A stretch of DNA of 64,000 nucleotides. It comes from Albula goreensis (Eukaryota > Chordata > Actinopteri > Albuliformes > Albulidae). Below, piece by piece: positions 36,895 through 47,938 of this stretch. Numbering within the stretch: position 1 is the first letter of the stretch; the number at the start of each line of letters is the position of its first letter. A program made the translations under genes and the position numbers. Location of the stretch: assembly GCA_022829145.1 (NCBI GenBank), contig CM040742.1, forward strand, positions 12,371,131-12,435,130. The letters are read 5' to 3'. A model generated the notes under the pieces. It was given only the letters and a program-made list of their open reading frames with translations. It did not search any database and was not told the origin of the DNA.

Positions 36895-37651
36895 GACAGG
36901 GACAAAGAGAAGGGAGGGGTGTAAGGATGGACCCATGGGCCAAAACCCAGTTTATCTGTCAGTGTCCAGGTTAGCGGGACGCTACTGGCATGGGCCCGAT
37001 TCCAAGGGCTGCAGTGGGACTGATAAAAACATTTAAAAAACACCTATTCACTGGCCCAGCCCTCCTCCCCGAAAACCTCCACCCTGTTCCCCCTCCACAC
37101 CCTTCACTCTGCGCTCCCTCCTTCCAACACCCGCCTACCCGCCACAACATTGTTCTGTCTGCCATAAAGTTAAACCATATGAAAATTTTACTCCGTTTCC
37201 TCTATCTGCTCCTCAGTCCACTTTGCTTCCGTCCCTCTCTCTCAGGCAACTTAAACTCAGAGGTAGAGACATGGTTTTAATTAGAGCTGGGGTGAGAGGG
37301 GGGGCCATGAATGAATTATTTCATATTTTATACCCCTTTTACACGTTTCAGGGCTTTGAAAGATGCGAAATCAAAGTCAGAAATGAAAAGCTTGGTGTGT
37401 GTATGAGTGTGTCTTTGTGGAATATATATTACATATATACTGATTAGTTTCTCTTACAGAATTGCTCCCCTTGAGTCTGAAATTGGGCCTTCAGCACACA
37501 CACTGCTCCATTAGATCTGTATTAATGAGGGTGTCCTTCATTAACACTCCAATGCAAAAGTCTAAGAAAAGGCACGATTCTTCAAAAAAAAAAAAAAAAA
37601 AAAAAAAAAAGTCAAAAAAGTCTCTTTAATGTCCTGCCTCCTGCCCGTCCG

Positions 37652-37774
37652 TCATTTCTTGAGCTTCACCGATATCCTCAGCTTGACATCGCACAGGAAA
37701 ACTTTCATCAGGTCCAGCCCTGCTTCCTGAGCGATCTTGGCAACCATCTGCCCAGCCTGTCCAATCAGCATCCT
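37652..37774 (-). CDS. eral1: eral1 terminal exon 11 (KH domain)
   Basis: 123 nt; acceptor GGATCACAG; TGA 37654-37652. [20 protein letters not shown], then [20 protein letters not shown]. The only nearby poly(A)-like hexamer on this strand is ATTAAA (37630-37625), 22 nt past the stop. Confidence 0.95.
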   Translation of the reverse strand, partial: RMLIGQAGQMVAKIAQEAGLDLMKVFLCDVKLRISVKLKK

Positions 37775-40700
37775 CTGTGATCCAAGGGAAATATGTCACG
37801 TTATCTGTCAGTTCATTGGACAGGAGCACTGTCCTCTTTAAAATGTCATTTTAGAGTTAGAGAACGGAATAGAACAGCATAGAATAGAACAGAGTGGAAA
37901 ACAGCAGTAGATCAACCTGAACAGAAGATTTGCACTGTCAACTTCATACTGTCAATGTCTCTTGATTCTGTGTCCAGGAAAGTTTTAGAAAAACACTTAT
38001 GTAATGTACTGGAATAAGGGACAGTCTGACTTCTTACCTCTCAGTTCATGAGACAGCAGCGCTGTGTTGTTTCATTGTTTAAAGGTTTATTTTTACAGTT
38101 AAAGTTTGAACAGAGAATAATGCATGAATAGAAAGGTTACATCATCACCTCTGTGCTTTCAATTTCATGAATATGACTAATAAACTTTTATTAAAAACTC
38201 CATGTAACACACACTTAAGTAATTTGGTGAAATAATTCAATTTGTCTCATTTACTGAGAAGTCATCCTTTTAGAGATATTTTTTAACAACCCAGACAATA
38301 TTATGAAGTAAGAGTTATGTGTCCTCTTTCTGTTCATTTGCCACCAAAGTGATCATATGGCAACAATAAGAATAAACAGGCTCTTTGTTTTACTGGTGCT
38401 TTGCATATCTGAGCTCACTTCCCTCAGGGGGTTCATTTTTAAATGCTTTCCCAGGAACTGTCTGATTAATTTCCTACCTCTGATTCAATACACACATAAA
38501 ATGGCAACCCGTGCAGTAAAATGCTAGGCCGTTTTTCAGCTAAGAAAAAGATCCTGGATGATCTCTTTATGAGTCTAGGCAAATGCTGTCTTTTTCCATT
38601 GCAGTGTCAGGCTTTCATGTCATTACAAAGCTGAATCCATTTTATGTCATTCACGGTCTGTCAAGGGGACGAAATGTAGTATAATGGTTAGGGAGCTGGG
38701 CTTGTAGCTCAGAGGTTACAGTGTAGTATAATGGTTAGGGAGCTGGGGAGCTGGGCAGTGTAGTATAATGGTTAGGGAGCTGGGCAGCTCAGAGGTTACA
38801 GCTGGGCTTGTAGTATAAGTGTAATGGTTAGGGAGCTGGGCTTTGCTCAGAGGTTACAGTGTAGTGTAATGGTTAGGGAGCTGGGCTTGTAGCTCAGAGT
38901 TTACAGTGTAGTATAATGGTTAGGGAGCTGGGCTTGTAGCTCAGGAGTGTAGTATAATGGTTAGCTGGGCCAGTGTACACTGTATAATGGTTAGGGAGCT
39001 GGGCTTGTAGTTCAGAGGTTACAGTGTAGTGTAATAATGGTTAGCTCAGAGCTGGGCCTGTAGCTCAGAGGTTACAGGTAGTATAATGGTTTACAGGTTA
39101 CAGTGTAGTATAATGGTTAGGAAGCTGGGCTTGTAGCTCAGAGGTTACACTGTAGTGTAATGGTTAGGGAGCTGGGCCTGTAGCTCAGAGGTTACACTGT
39201 AGTGTAATTGTTAGGGAGCTGGGCTTTAAAAACAGAAGTTACAGTGTAGTGTATCAAGATCACTGATGCTGTTCCCTTCAGCAAGGGACTTAACCTGAAT
39301 TACTTCAGTAAGTTGCCAACTGCACACATAGATAGTGGAAGCACAACTACCTTCTCGTTCTGAGATAGGGGTTACACAACAACAGCTACCATGGAGAGAA
39401 AACAAATCATCATTGCAGGGCAAGCTGTGTGTGCAGTCTGTAGATAATATCCAAGTAGGTGGTTACACCTCAGGGGATAGCAACCAAAATCATCCCCCCT
39501 AGTCTGTAATATTCCCCCATCTTTCAAACTGTTGCTGGCAGTTAGCTAACCATCCCGTTGCTAGCACCTTGGTCGCTACACGCCAATTTGCTGGGGCAGA
39601 CTTTAAGTGCATTTGTGTGGGCTGAGCCTTGTGAGTGAAGGGAAAATGCATTAACACTGAAGTTTTTTTAGAAAGGTCCACAAGATAACTGGGATGAGCC
39701 TTGTGAGAAAAGGCTTCTTATAATTCTTCTTGTTTTTTCTTGATTTATCAGGAGATCCTAATTTTATGGATTGTAAACATCTCTTTGGCCACTGAGATTT
39801 GACTTTACTGCTGAACATTCTCTTCTGCTATCAGTGGAGAAAGTGTGTAAAAGTAACAGTTAGCCCTCTGACACTTTGGTTGAGATGTTCAGGAAAGGAC
39901 AAAATCAGCAGACACAAAATCAAAGCAGACACTGCAGCCCTCCAGGACTGGAGTTAAAAGACCTGCAGCCCTCCAGGACACTGCAGACAGCCCTCCAGGA
40001 CTGGAGTTAAACCTGCAGACACTGCGGCCCTCCTGCAGCCCTCAGACAGCAGCCTGGAGTTAAACCTGCAGACACTGCAGCCCTCCAGGACTGGAGTTAA
40101 ACCTGCAGACACTGCAGCCCCCAGGACTGGAGTTAAACCTGCAGACACTGCAGCCCTGCAGTGCAGACACTGCAGCCCTCCACTGGAATTAAACTGCAGA
40201 CACTGCAGCCCTCCAGGACTGGAGTTAACCTGCAGACACTGCGGCCCTCCAGCACTGGAGTTACACTTACAGACACTGTGACCCTCCAGGACTGGAGTTA
40301 AACCTGCAGACACTGCAGCCCTCCAGGACTGGAGTTAAACCTGCAGACACTGCGGCATAATTAAATTTTTTTAAATTATGGTGAGCGTGTCTAGTGAGAA
40401 GTTCTCCAACGGGCAAGATTTCTTACCATGTGAGTCTCCTTCTTCACATACAATTTTAATAGTATGTCCAGCTCCCCCTTCTCTCCCTCTTGCCATATCT
40501 CAATAGTCTGCAATACCAAAAAAAAAAAAACAAAAAGTGGTACACAATTAATACTCAGGCCAACCTACTTACTATGCCCTTGTTCCTGCATGAAGCTGAG
40601 AAAACTGGACTAAACAAAGAGGTCTCCGCCATGGGGAGGGAGGGAGAGAATAAACAAGTTAACAATCACTCACAGTGGCGGTTGGTTGTTTTAAATCCCT

Positions 40701-40804
40701 GTAGTCGTTACAGGTTTCAAGCTGTGCTGTGAGATAGCTCTTGACAGTTCAGACATGGGGGGAGAAATGTGTTTTATGTGTACGCGTGTACATGTGTTAG
40801 TGTA

Positions 40805-40835
<31 letters not shown>

Positions 40836-43800
40836 TAAAATGTGAAAAAGTGTGTATGTTCTCACCTGAATCACATTGTAGGGCACCTCCTGGGGAAGGT
40901 ACTCCAGGAGTTTCTCTCTGACAGTGTTGGTGCATATCTCCTGGGGGTTTTGGTCTGTCAGGACCCCACTGTGGTAATGCCAGGACCCAGGCTTGGCATT
41001 CACTACCAGATATCTCTGAGGGACATGAGGATAGGAAACACTGTTAACAACATTAGCCAAACAGCCTGTTAGCCTATTTCAGCAGCTGCCAACTACAGTT
41101 CCTGGAAGGATGATGAGCAGTCAGGTTTTTGTTACCACCAACTACTTACCTTTCTCAGTTAGCTAATTAGCATTATCTAATTAGCTGTGCCACAAATGCT
41201 AGTTCACATGTCAGATTACACTACAGAAAAATTTTCCTTATAGGGACATAAGAGCAGTCTTCATTTGAGAACTTTTTCCAAAAACGCCTAGAGACACTAT
41301 GTATGCAACTTAGACAAAATGTGTGCATGTTACCCATACAAGGTGTGTTAAGGACGCAGGTCTGTTACCTACACTTGGTGGGCTGAAGATAACAGGTATG
41401 TCACCTAGATCAGGTGTGCTGAAGACACAGGTGTAGAATGTGTAGGTACCTTCAAAGCTTCCACATCCTCCACATCCACCGCTGACAGCATGAACACATC
41501 CTTGAAGAGTGGCCAGCCTTGGTGGGTCCTCAGCTCCTTCAGGGCTTCTTTGCTCAGGCTTCCAGCAGTGAGGGGCAGAGGGAGGCTGGGTGGACGTTCA
41601 GCGGTCTCCCCTCCACCTCTTTTGTTCTCATCCCGTTCAGTGGCAGCATTCTTGATGTCTTGACCCTTCTTCTCGGCCAGCGGGGAATCTCTGACCCTGA
41701 TTTTCTTGCCATTGACCACTCCCTCTGTCAGCTTGACTGTGAGGTCCAGAAGCATGTTCTTGCCCTTCAGGAGATCCACCTAGGAGAGGTGACATACTGT
41801 GAGTCCAGCTCATCTTGTGATGAACACCAAATCTCCACACTGCATCATCATCATCATGTTTGTGTCCGTTTTTCCCCTTTTCCTCACCTGAATTTAATTT
41901 ACAATCTATCAACCCCAGCAAGCCACTGTCTCCCACAAGATGTTGCAAATTGATTCTCAGCTAAGACACTGTAGTTGTACACTTAATCAAGGTACTTCAC
42001 CTGAATTGCTTAGGTAAATATCCAATGGTACGAATGATTATGTGTCGTTCTGGATAGGAATGTTTGTTAAATGCTTAAATGTAATGAGGAGAATAGTCCT
42101 TTTAACAAATGAAGGCTTTTTGTTTATATTCATTACACTGAAGAAGTGGTCTTAAACTCAGTGCCATGGATTTCCATGTCTGTGCTGGTTTTTATTCCAC
42201 CATCCGCTGGATCAAAAATTGATCAGATAATTAGACAATTTCATTATTGGCTAAATTAGACCTTTGGGTTTAATTACAAAGTGCATACAAAAAATAAATA
42301 CTTTTTTATATTATCTAAACAACATGTTACTTATACTCCATGCTTTAGCACAGAGTTTCATGAATATGGACTTATGGATATATATCAACGCCAAATTTAC
42401 CTTTAACCAATTTCTACCTCTGCCTCCTTTTTCTGCGGGCTTAACCTGCTTTAGATTTTGAAAACCCTCAATAAAATTCCCACATAGTCTCTTCTTGCTT
42501 CGCTTGAATAAATCACATCACAGAGTAAGGGAAAGGTAGGGATAGGAGAATGATGTTTCACAAACACCATGAGTTGTTTTTTGCTTCTTTGTACAAAATC
42601 TTCGCTTTCTGAATCAAAACTCAACAACTGGTTCATCTCCATCCATTTGCAATGTGCTGAAACCTCACTCTCCCATCACTAGTGAGGGGTTAATATGATG
42701 TTTTAAAGGTGAACGTGAGAATGGAATTCACAGTACCTTATTGAGGACAAGGACTGCTGGGATGTTTGGGTTTTGGGCCAGGCATTTCAGAACCTCAAAA
42801 CCCAATTTATTCCGGGTCCACTTGTCTGAGACATCGACAAGGACTAGCACTGCATTGGAAAGGAGGAAGGACAGTGAACTTCTACATCCGGGTCTGTATT
42901 CACAAAGCAAGCACCTCAGAGCGGGAGTACTGATCTGGTATCAGCTTTGCCTATTAGCTCATAATGAATAAGGTTAGGATATGGAAAGAGAAAATCTGAT
43001 CCTGGATCAGCATTCATACTCTGATATACTCTATGAATACATGCCCTGACGCAAGATCAGTTCTGCCTTTAGCCCATAACATATAAAGCTAGCATATGGC
43101 AAGCTGAAACGTGATTCTACATCTGCACTCCTACAGAGATACTCAAGGAATACGAGCCCTGATCTAAGTTCAGTTTTGCCTTTTAGCTAATCATGGATAA
43201 GGATATAGATAGGGGCAAGCTGATCTTACATTACCACTCCTACTCAGAGATGTTTTTGCCCTAATCTGGGATCGGTTTAGCCTTTTAGCTAATAATGGAT
43301 AAGATGAGGATACGGACAGGGGTAACCTGATCCCAGATCAGCATTCTTTCTGTAAACAAGGTCGCTTGGACTACAGTCTTGATTTTCGCCGGACCAGAGC
43401 TGCTGTTTTTGCCGGAAAGTCGCGGAGGGAGTCTTTACCTAGGTCAGCCTCCTGAACTGAATTCCGAGGATCCACAAGGAAAGACCTCTCCAGCTGGTGC
43501 CTGAAAGAGATTCATAGCATTTTTAGAACAGCCTAATTTTAGGAGTTATATATCATCACAGCCACTGTACCAATCTGTAATGAGCTTGGCCCATAATGGG
43601 AAAAAAAAAGCGAGAGAGAGTAACTGAAGTGACCTTTTCACTTTGGAAGGAGTAGTGAGACCAGGAGTGTCCAGCAAGACCTACAGGAGGGGAAAAAAAG
43701 AGTCAGACAGAGCAACACAAGAGTGCTGCACTCCTCTGGTATAATGATCCAGCAGGTTTAAGCAGGGGTGTCAAACTTCAGTCCTGCAGGGCTGCGACGT

Positions 43801-45700
43801 CAGCAGTATTCTGCGGTTTCCTGTCAATCAGCAGCCAATTCAGGCCTCAGAAACAAGGTGTGTGTGGGACTCTTGAGCCAATGAATGACTTCCATTAAAC
43901 ACTGAGCGCTGAGGCCCACCATAAAACTAGCAGACAATGCAGCTCTCCAAGAGTACAAAGACTCCAAGACTGAAGTCTGATGCAAGTCAGATAAAAGGGA
44001 ACCATGTAATGCACAGATGGGTTGAGTGCTTTATTAAAATCAACTGTAACTCTCTTGTTTTGGTATGTTTTATGGGGTCTGCTAAATTGTAACAAGAGGA
44101 AAAAAATACCATTCAGGCCAAAATATAATTAATGTCAATAATTTTAATAAGTAAACATACAATTTGGGTGTCATCTTCTGTGAGGACTCCCTGAGCTCGG
44201 GACCTGGTCGTGTGAACTTTGTTTGATACAGCAAACACCTGTGGAAAAATAACATTCATTGCTTTGCATTTGAAAACATGAGAACAAGGTTCTGCTTTTA
44301 AACATGCAACTGTTATGCAGAAATGATTAACGGTTGTTTTATGAGTCATTAATCTAAGACAAGACAGAAATTCTGCATGTACTGTGAATAGAATTAAGTG
44401 CACCTTTCTTCCAAGAAGCTGGTTGGACAAAGTTGACTTCCCTGCGTTTGGTAGACCAATGATAGCCACTTTCAATATCTTTGAGTTTTCAGGTTGGTCT
44501 GGATGGTTAACCAGCAACGACATTTGCTCAGCTGAAAAAGAAGCGAGTTTTACTTGGACTTTACATTGCTAGTGGAAAAAAACTGTACAGATCACCGCCG
44601 TTCCAATACTTCATTGTTATTTATTTTTCATTATCAGATATAAATCATGAAGAATTTGTTTCTCTTTGCCACTGTTTTAAATATACATTAATCCAGACGT
44701 AATAACTGTATGCATTCGTATTATGCGAATAAACAATAAGAGTAGAATATTGAACATTTGTATAGGCAATATTGGTAATGAAATACTTTGCATTCCCTCA
44801 AATATGTTAGGATCTGTTGAAAACTGTGATAGATAAATGTGAAAACAAATAACAGCCACGTCCGCTCCTTATGTAGATCAGAGCTGTTCCTCTGAAACAC
44901 CGAGATTACCGTTGTCAGGCGGAACCGAGGCAGGGTAGTGACAAAGGCTGTCATGCGTTTCTGTCGCTTTGCCTTTCAGTAGCATTCCCGAAACCGCCTC
45001 CGATGCAATAAAACAGACCGGAGTGAAGTGAAGACCAATTTGTCCACCCGTCTTCAAACGGCCGACACCACCTCCTGATCCAGAGCAAGACATTGACAAC
45101 AAAAGCAGGTAATGTGATAGTCAGTCACCCACTCTCATAATCTTCTAGATATTGAAGAAGAAAGAAAATTAACAGCAAATTAGAACTAGAACAAAAGGAA
45201 CACCATCATGCATGAAGGGAAGTTAGCTAGATAGCTAGCAAACAAGTAAGCTAGCAGGCACGTGGGTATGCAGTAACCCTATCGACATAATAACACAGCA
45301 AGCTTTGCTGCTTATTTTTGAAATTTCATTAATTTCGTACATACTATTAAATAAAATTCGTTATTAATTTGTTAGTCAGCAAACTATGCAGCAAGTAAAA
45401 TAGAGAATGTGTTCTCAAATATGACTGTCTTGACAGATAGCTATCCTGCTACTTAGCAACTAGCAACAGCATTCCCCCAACGTAGAATAACAGGTAGCTA
45501 ACTGGATAACTAATTTAACACAGTCGTTTTCACAATTTTGCTGTCGACGGCTATACAGCTACTGCTGCCCGTGATTTCAGCAACTGACCTGAGATTGTGT
45601 TGAGCAACCATGACGCATTTTCACCTGGTGCAGCTGTGTGTACTTTAACAGAACATCGCATAGATTGTCGGAGAAAGGTATTGCAAAATCGCAGCGCCAT
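37652..45700 (-). CDS. eral1: ERAL1, mitochondrial Era-like GTPase / 12S rRNA chaperone
   Basis: Binds the 3' end of mitochondrial 12S rRNA and assists small mitoribosomal subunit assembly (family knowledge). Eleven minus-strand coding exons: 45700-45589, 45074-44910, 44531-44404, 44238-44161, 43680-43634, 43500-43439, 42849-42737, 41779-41450, 41015-40866, 40507-40427, 37774-37652. They join in phase to 462 aa (human about 437). An N-terminal Arg-rich, acid-free presequence-like segment ([20 protein letters not shown]) fits mitochondrial import. G1 is GLPNAGKST (118-126), G3 DTPG (165-168), G4 NKVD (234-237, split by an intron). The C-terminal KH domain has the GxxG loop as GQAG (427-430). 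Exon 8 carries a charged insert between ERAL1-typical VVNGKK and [12 protein letters not shown]. The ATG at 45700 was preferred over one at 45093 because it supplies the targeting sequence and joins in the right phase. Confidence 0.95.
38655..39240 (+). repeat. tandem array of a SINE-head unit (about 48 bp, about 12 copies)
   Basis: Units of 'gtgtagtataatggttaggg', then 'agctgggcttgtagctcaga' and 'ggttaca', with internal deletions. It lies in the last eral1 intron. The array runs into a SINE body at 39240-39330 ('cttcagcaagggacttaacc', 'attacttcagtaagttgcc'). Confidence 0.9.
39240..39330 (+). mobile_element. SINE body fragment following the array
   Basis: It continues the expected SINE sequence after the head, so the array above is an internal expansion of one insertion. 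Confidence 0.55.
39926..40356. repeat. 37-bp minisatellite (about 11-12 copies)
   Basis: The unit is 'ctgcagccctccaggactgg' plus 'agttaaacctgcagaca', with shortened variants. Its reverse complement equals the start of the dispersed repeat 'tcaaactccagtcctggagg'. It lies in the last eral1 intron, about 70 bp from exon 10. Confidence 0.92.
40427..40507 (-). CDS. eral1: eral1 exon 10
   Basis: 81 nt = 27 codons; acceptor TATTGCAG, donor [26 protein letters not shown] and VKKETHM; first part of the KH domain. Confidence 0.93.
40803..40829. repeat. (TG)n microsatellite in eral1 intron 9
   Basis: About 12 TG units, some 40 nt past the exon 9 donor. Confidence 0.8.
40866..41015 (-). CDS. eral1: eral1 exon 9
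   Basis: 150 nt = 50 codons; acceptor TGTCCCTCAG, donor [26 protein letters not shown] to [17 protein letters not shown]; the REKLL..L..EVPY block is characteristic of Era just before the KH domain. Confidence 0.96.
41450..41779 (-). CDS. eral1: eral1 exon 8
   Basis: 330 nt = 110 codons; acceptor CTCCTAG, donor [26 protein letters not shown], then a Lys/Glu/Arg-rich insert ([20 protein letters not shown]) and [18 protein letters not shown]. Bacterial Era lacks this insert. Confidence 0.94.
41960..42090 (+). mobile_element. SINE 3' fragment
   Basis: 'cttaatcaaggtacttcacc', 'gaattgcttaggtaaatatc', then the tail 'gttctggataggaatgtttg' and 'ttaaatgcttaaatg'. It lies in eral1 intron 7. Confidence 0.55.
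42737..42849 (-). CDS. eral1: eral1 exon 7 (G4 motif)
   Basis: 113 nt; acceptor AATGCAG, donor [26 protein letters not shown] to [10 protein letters not shown] is completed to NKVD by exon 8. Confidence 0.95.
42890..43375. repeat. tandem array of the CTGATC..GATCAG repeat (about 4 copies)
   Basis: Four diverged units of about 115-120 bp. Each has an imperfect palindrome (tgatctggtatcag, tgatcctggatcag, tgatctgggatcgg, tgatcccagatcag) with 'taatggataag' and 'ctcctac..gagat..tatgaatac' segments. It lies in the eral1 intron between exons 6 and 7. Confidence 0.8.
43439..43500 (-). CDS. eral1: eral1 exon 6
   Basis: 62 nt; acceptor CTTTCAG, donor [26 protein letters not shown]. Confidence 0.93.
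43634..43680 (-). CDS. eral1: eral1 exon 5 (G3 motif)
   Basis: 47 nt; acceptor CCTGTAG, donor GTCACT (weak beyond GT). [15 protein letters not shown] plus the start of an Arg codon; DTPG is G3. Confidence 0.92.
43755..43980 (+). repeat. dispersed fish repeat ('ggggtgtcaaacttcagtcc')
   Basis: 'caggggtgtcaaacttcagt', 'cctgcagggctgcgacgtca', 'ctgcggtttcctgtcaatca' match the repeat whose end was amplified at 39.93-40.36 kb. It lies in an eral1 intron. Confidence 0.6.
44161..44238 (-). CDS. eral1: eral1 exon 4
   Basis: 78 nt = 26 codons; acceptor TTCCACAG, donor [26 protein letters not shown] and EDDTQI; the TTR stretch is the G2/effector region of Era. Confidence 0.95.
44404..44531 (-). CDS. 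eral1: eral1 exon 3 (P-loop)
   Basis: 128 nt; acceptor CTTTTTCAG, donor GTGCAC. Encodes [20 protein letters not shown], then [22 protein letters not shown]. Carries the Walker A/G1 motif. Confidence 0.96.
44910..45074 (-). CDS. eral1: eral1 exon 2
   Basis: 165 nt; acceptor GGATCAG, donor GTAATC. Encodes [15 protein letters not shown] to [10 protein letters not shown]. It is poorly conserved, so its boundaries rest on phase and splice motifs. The same frame contains an upstream ATG at 45093-45091 that could start a shorter, non-mitochondrial form. Confidence 0.75.
45589..45700 (-). CDS. eral1: eral1 exon 1 (mitochondrial targeting sequence)
   Basis: ATG 45700-45698, donor GTCAGT. 112 nt encode [20 protein letters not shown] and then [17 protein letters not shown] plus the first base of Gly. 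Four Arg and one Lys with no acidic residue before position 27 fit a presequence. An alternative donor (GTGAAA after CACCAG) keeps the same phase. Confidence 0.78.
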
Positions 45701-47102
45701 AGTTGAATTTTATTTTAATGCAACGTTCATAAAGCGACCCGATCACGCTATTCTACACGCAAGGTTATTTGAGCTGTCATGTTTTTTTATTTCCACCCTA
45801 CCTATGGGGCGCGGACATCTTGCTTCGACTAAGGAATGACGAACTTGGCTAAGAGCGTCCTAGCAGCAAATTCATAAGAAGGACCTATAAGGAGTGACAT
45901 CTAGCGGACAAGAGGTTGGAATTACAGCAAGACTCTTTGCTGAGTTTTAGAGGGGACGGGCGACACCTGAGGATTTCCTAAAATGGCCACATTACAGTAG
46001 AAATTTTTCATGTAAAATGTATAGAAAACCAACAAATGCCGAGTTTTTTAAGGGATCATAATAGAGTCACATAAACAGAGGGTCTTTGTTTCCTTCGTCA
46101 GATAATTTTTAAGTAACAGTAATGAAACTTGTAAAACTAGAAGGGCCACTTGGAAATAATCAATGAGACCAGTGTGTAATTTGTCTTTGGAAAGTCATCA
46201 ATGAATGTAATGTATAATTCATCCTTTTGAAACTAAGAATTCAGAATGTCTAATAATATATATATATAATAGATTGTGAATGCAATTCATGTCATCGGTT
46301 TTCTACGGGGGGGCGTTGATGGGGGCAGGAAAAAGGCATGGAATTTATGGATGTTATGCAGGCATTCATTGGAAGGACTGTGCTTTTTGGAAAATATACA
46401 GCTTTTACTTCTAAAATGCATTTTTTGTAAAGCCAATCTGATCAATCATTCATTTTGGACCTAGAAAAAAATACTAATAATTAGCCAGCTTTTCCCCCTT
46501 GAAATCTCTGTGGAGCAGTCATTAAGCCAAACTGGCAGGATGTGTGCCCCTGTGCATATGTCTGCAACATGTCTCTCAGTCAGCATGCAACTCTCTGCGT
46601 CAGCTCTGGAAAAGTGGCAGGTTGTTCACTGCAGTTTGAAAGTGGCTGATCCATTAAAAGCCAAATAAAGCACCTTTGAACTGTTGCAATTCCACAGAGG
46701 GAAAAAGGCCTCTGAGCTAACCGTCACACCGATCAGATCCATTAGCTAAATCCCAGTTAGGGTATTTGAGCAAGCCTTTTTCCTCCAGCCGTGATTGGTT
46801 ATGACCTGTTTGGGTTTGTTGTGTTGGAGGTTGTGAGCCACTTCGGTGTACAACCGATCGAGCACAGCGTACGTTATCTGAGGAACCCAGATTCAACATA
46901 CGATCTATTCATGAATGTGCAGGTGCCCAGCTGACCATAGGATGTCACTAGAGAGCAAAGACACTGATTAGTTCATCCAGCTTACACACTGTTTTACCTC
47001 AGCAAGGATTGTTGTGGAACATGACTACAGAACCATGGGATACAGATGCACAATGAACAAGTCCCTATATGCTGTGCAATACTTAAAGGCCCACAAAGAT
47101 GA

Positions 47103-47165
47103 TTTTCCTTTTACATTTACACTCTCCTACAGTCATTTAGCAGATGCTGCCAACCCTAACCATTT
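47103..47165 (-). mobile_element. SINE/LINE tail fragment
   Basis: The reverse complement contains the fish tail motif 'ctgctaaatgactgtaggag'. Confidence 0.5.
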
Positions 47166-47893
47166 ACAAAAGTGTGCACAAAAGAAAAAAGTTTAGGGCA
47201 AAGAGCAGAGACAATACCACGGCAACAGTGTCACAGCCAACAGTTGGAGTCAAAATTTATCAACCTCAGATCAGGTTATGGTAATCAGCCTGAGCAGAGA
47301 ACCCATCTCAAAAATGATATACAGAAACGTTATCTAACATGAGACATGACAACAGCATTGCAAAATGCTTCAGGAAGCACAACTCCAGGGCTGCGCAGAA
47401 AAGCACACACACACAGTGCATAGTAACAGAGAGGGGGGATGTACTTTTAAAGCACGAGATTCAGTAAAAATGCTGGAAGGGAATACAAAAGAAGAATGCT
47501 TAATGAGTTAAATAAAAATGGGGAAGGCAAAGGTTCAAGTGAAAGCCAAAGAGAATGGATTTGTTTTCTTGTTCTTGTCACCTATCGGACATGCTAGCTG
47601 GCAGTACTTTACGACCAGCTTAGAGCCGAACAAATACCTCCTAAGGGAGGGGTGAAGGATATCAGGTGGCTTGCAATCTGTCATGATCCACCTTTGAAAC
47701 AGAAAATGAAAGACCAACCTCACAAAAAAGAAGAAACTGTAATGCAAATGTAGTGAATAGAATTCAAAAAATGAAAGGCCAAGAAAATGGATTTTAGACC
47801 TTTGGGACACACAGATAAGAGAAGAGCTAGATGACTGCCTTCCAATTAAAGGTTTATCTGAAGGATTGTATTTTTTTTTTCCAGGGGAAATTC

Positions 47894-47896
<3 letters not shown>

Positions 47897-47935
<39 letters not shown>

Positions 47936-47938
47936 ACC
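47897..47938. repeat. (CA)n microsatellite
   Basis: About 15 uninterrupted CA units followed by 'ctcacacacc'. Confidence 0.9.

Larger units (their letters stand above)
34451..37651. other. intergenic between mir-451 and eral1 3' end
   Basis: No exon recognised. It contains a T tract (34576-34602), a SINE at 35.47-35.71 kb, a GA microsatellite at 36849-36891 and an A tract at about 37585-37610. Confidence 0.55.

Noticed and set aside
38655-39240. Cluster of tRNA genes
   Set aside because: Units resemble only the 5' part of a tRNA and lack a clear B box, anticodon arm and acceptor stem pairing; they are SINE-head repeats.
39954-40313. 119-codon repetitive frame ([10 protein letters not shown] units)
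   Set aside because: Translation of the 37-bp minisatellite inside an eral1 intron.
45597-45839. 80-codon plus-strand frame
   Set aside because: Antisense of eral1 exon 1 and its 5' flank.
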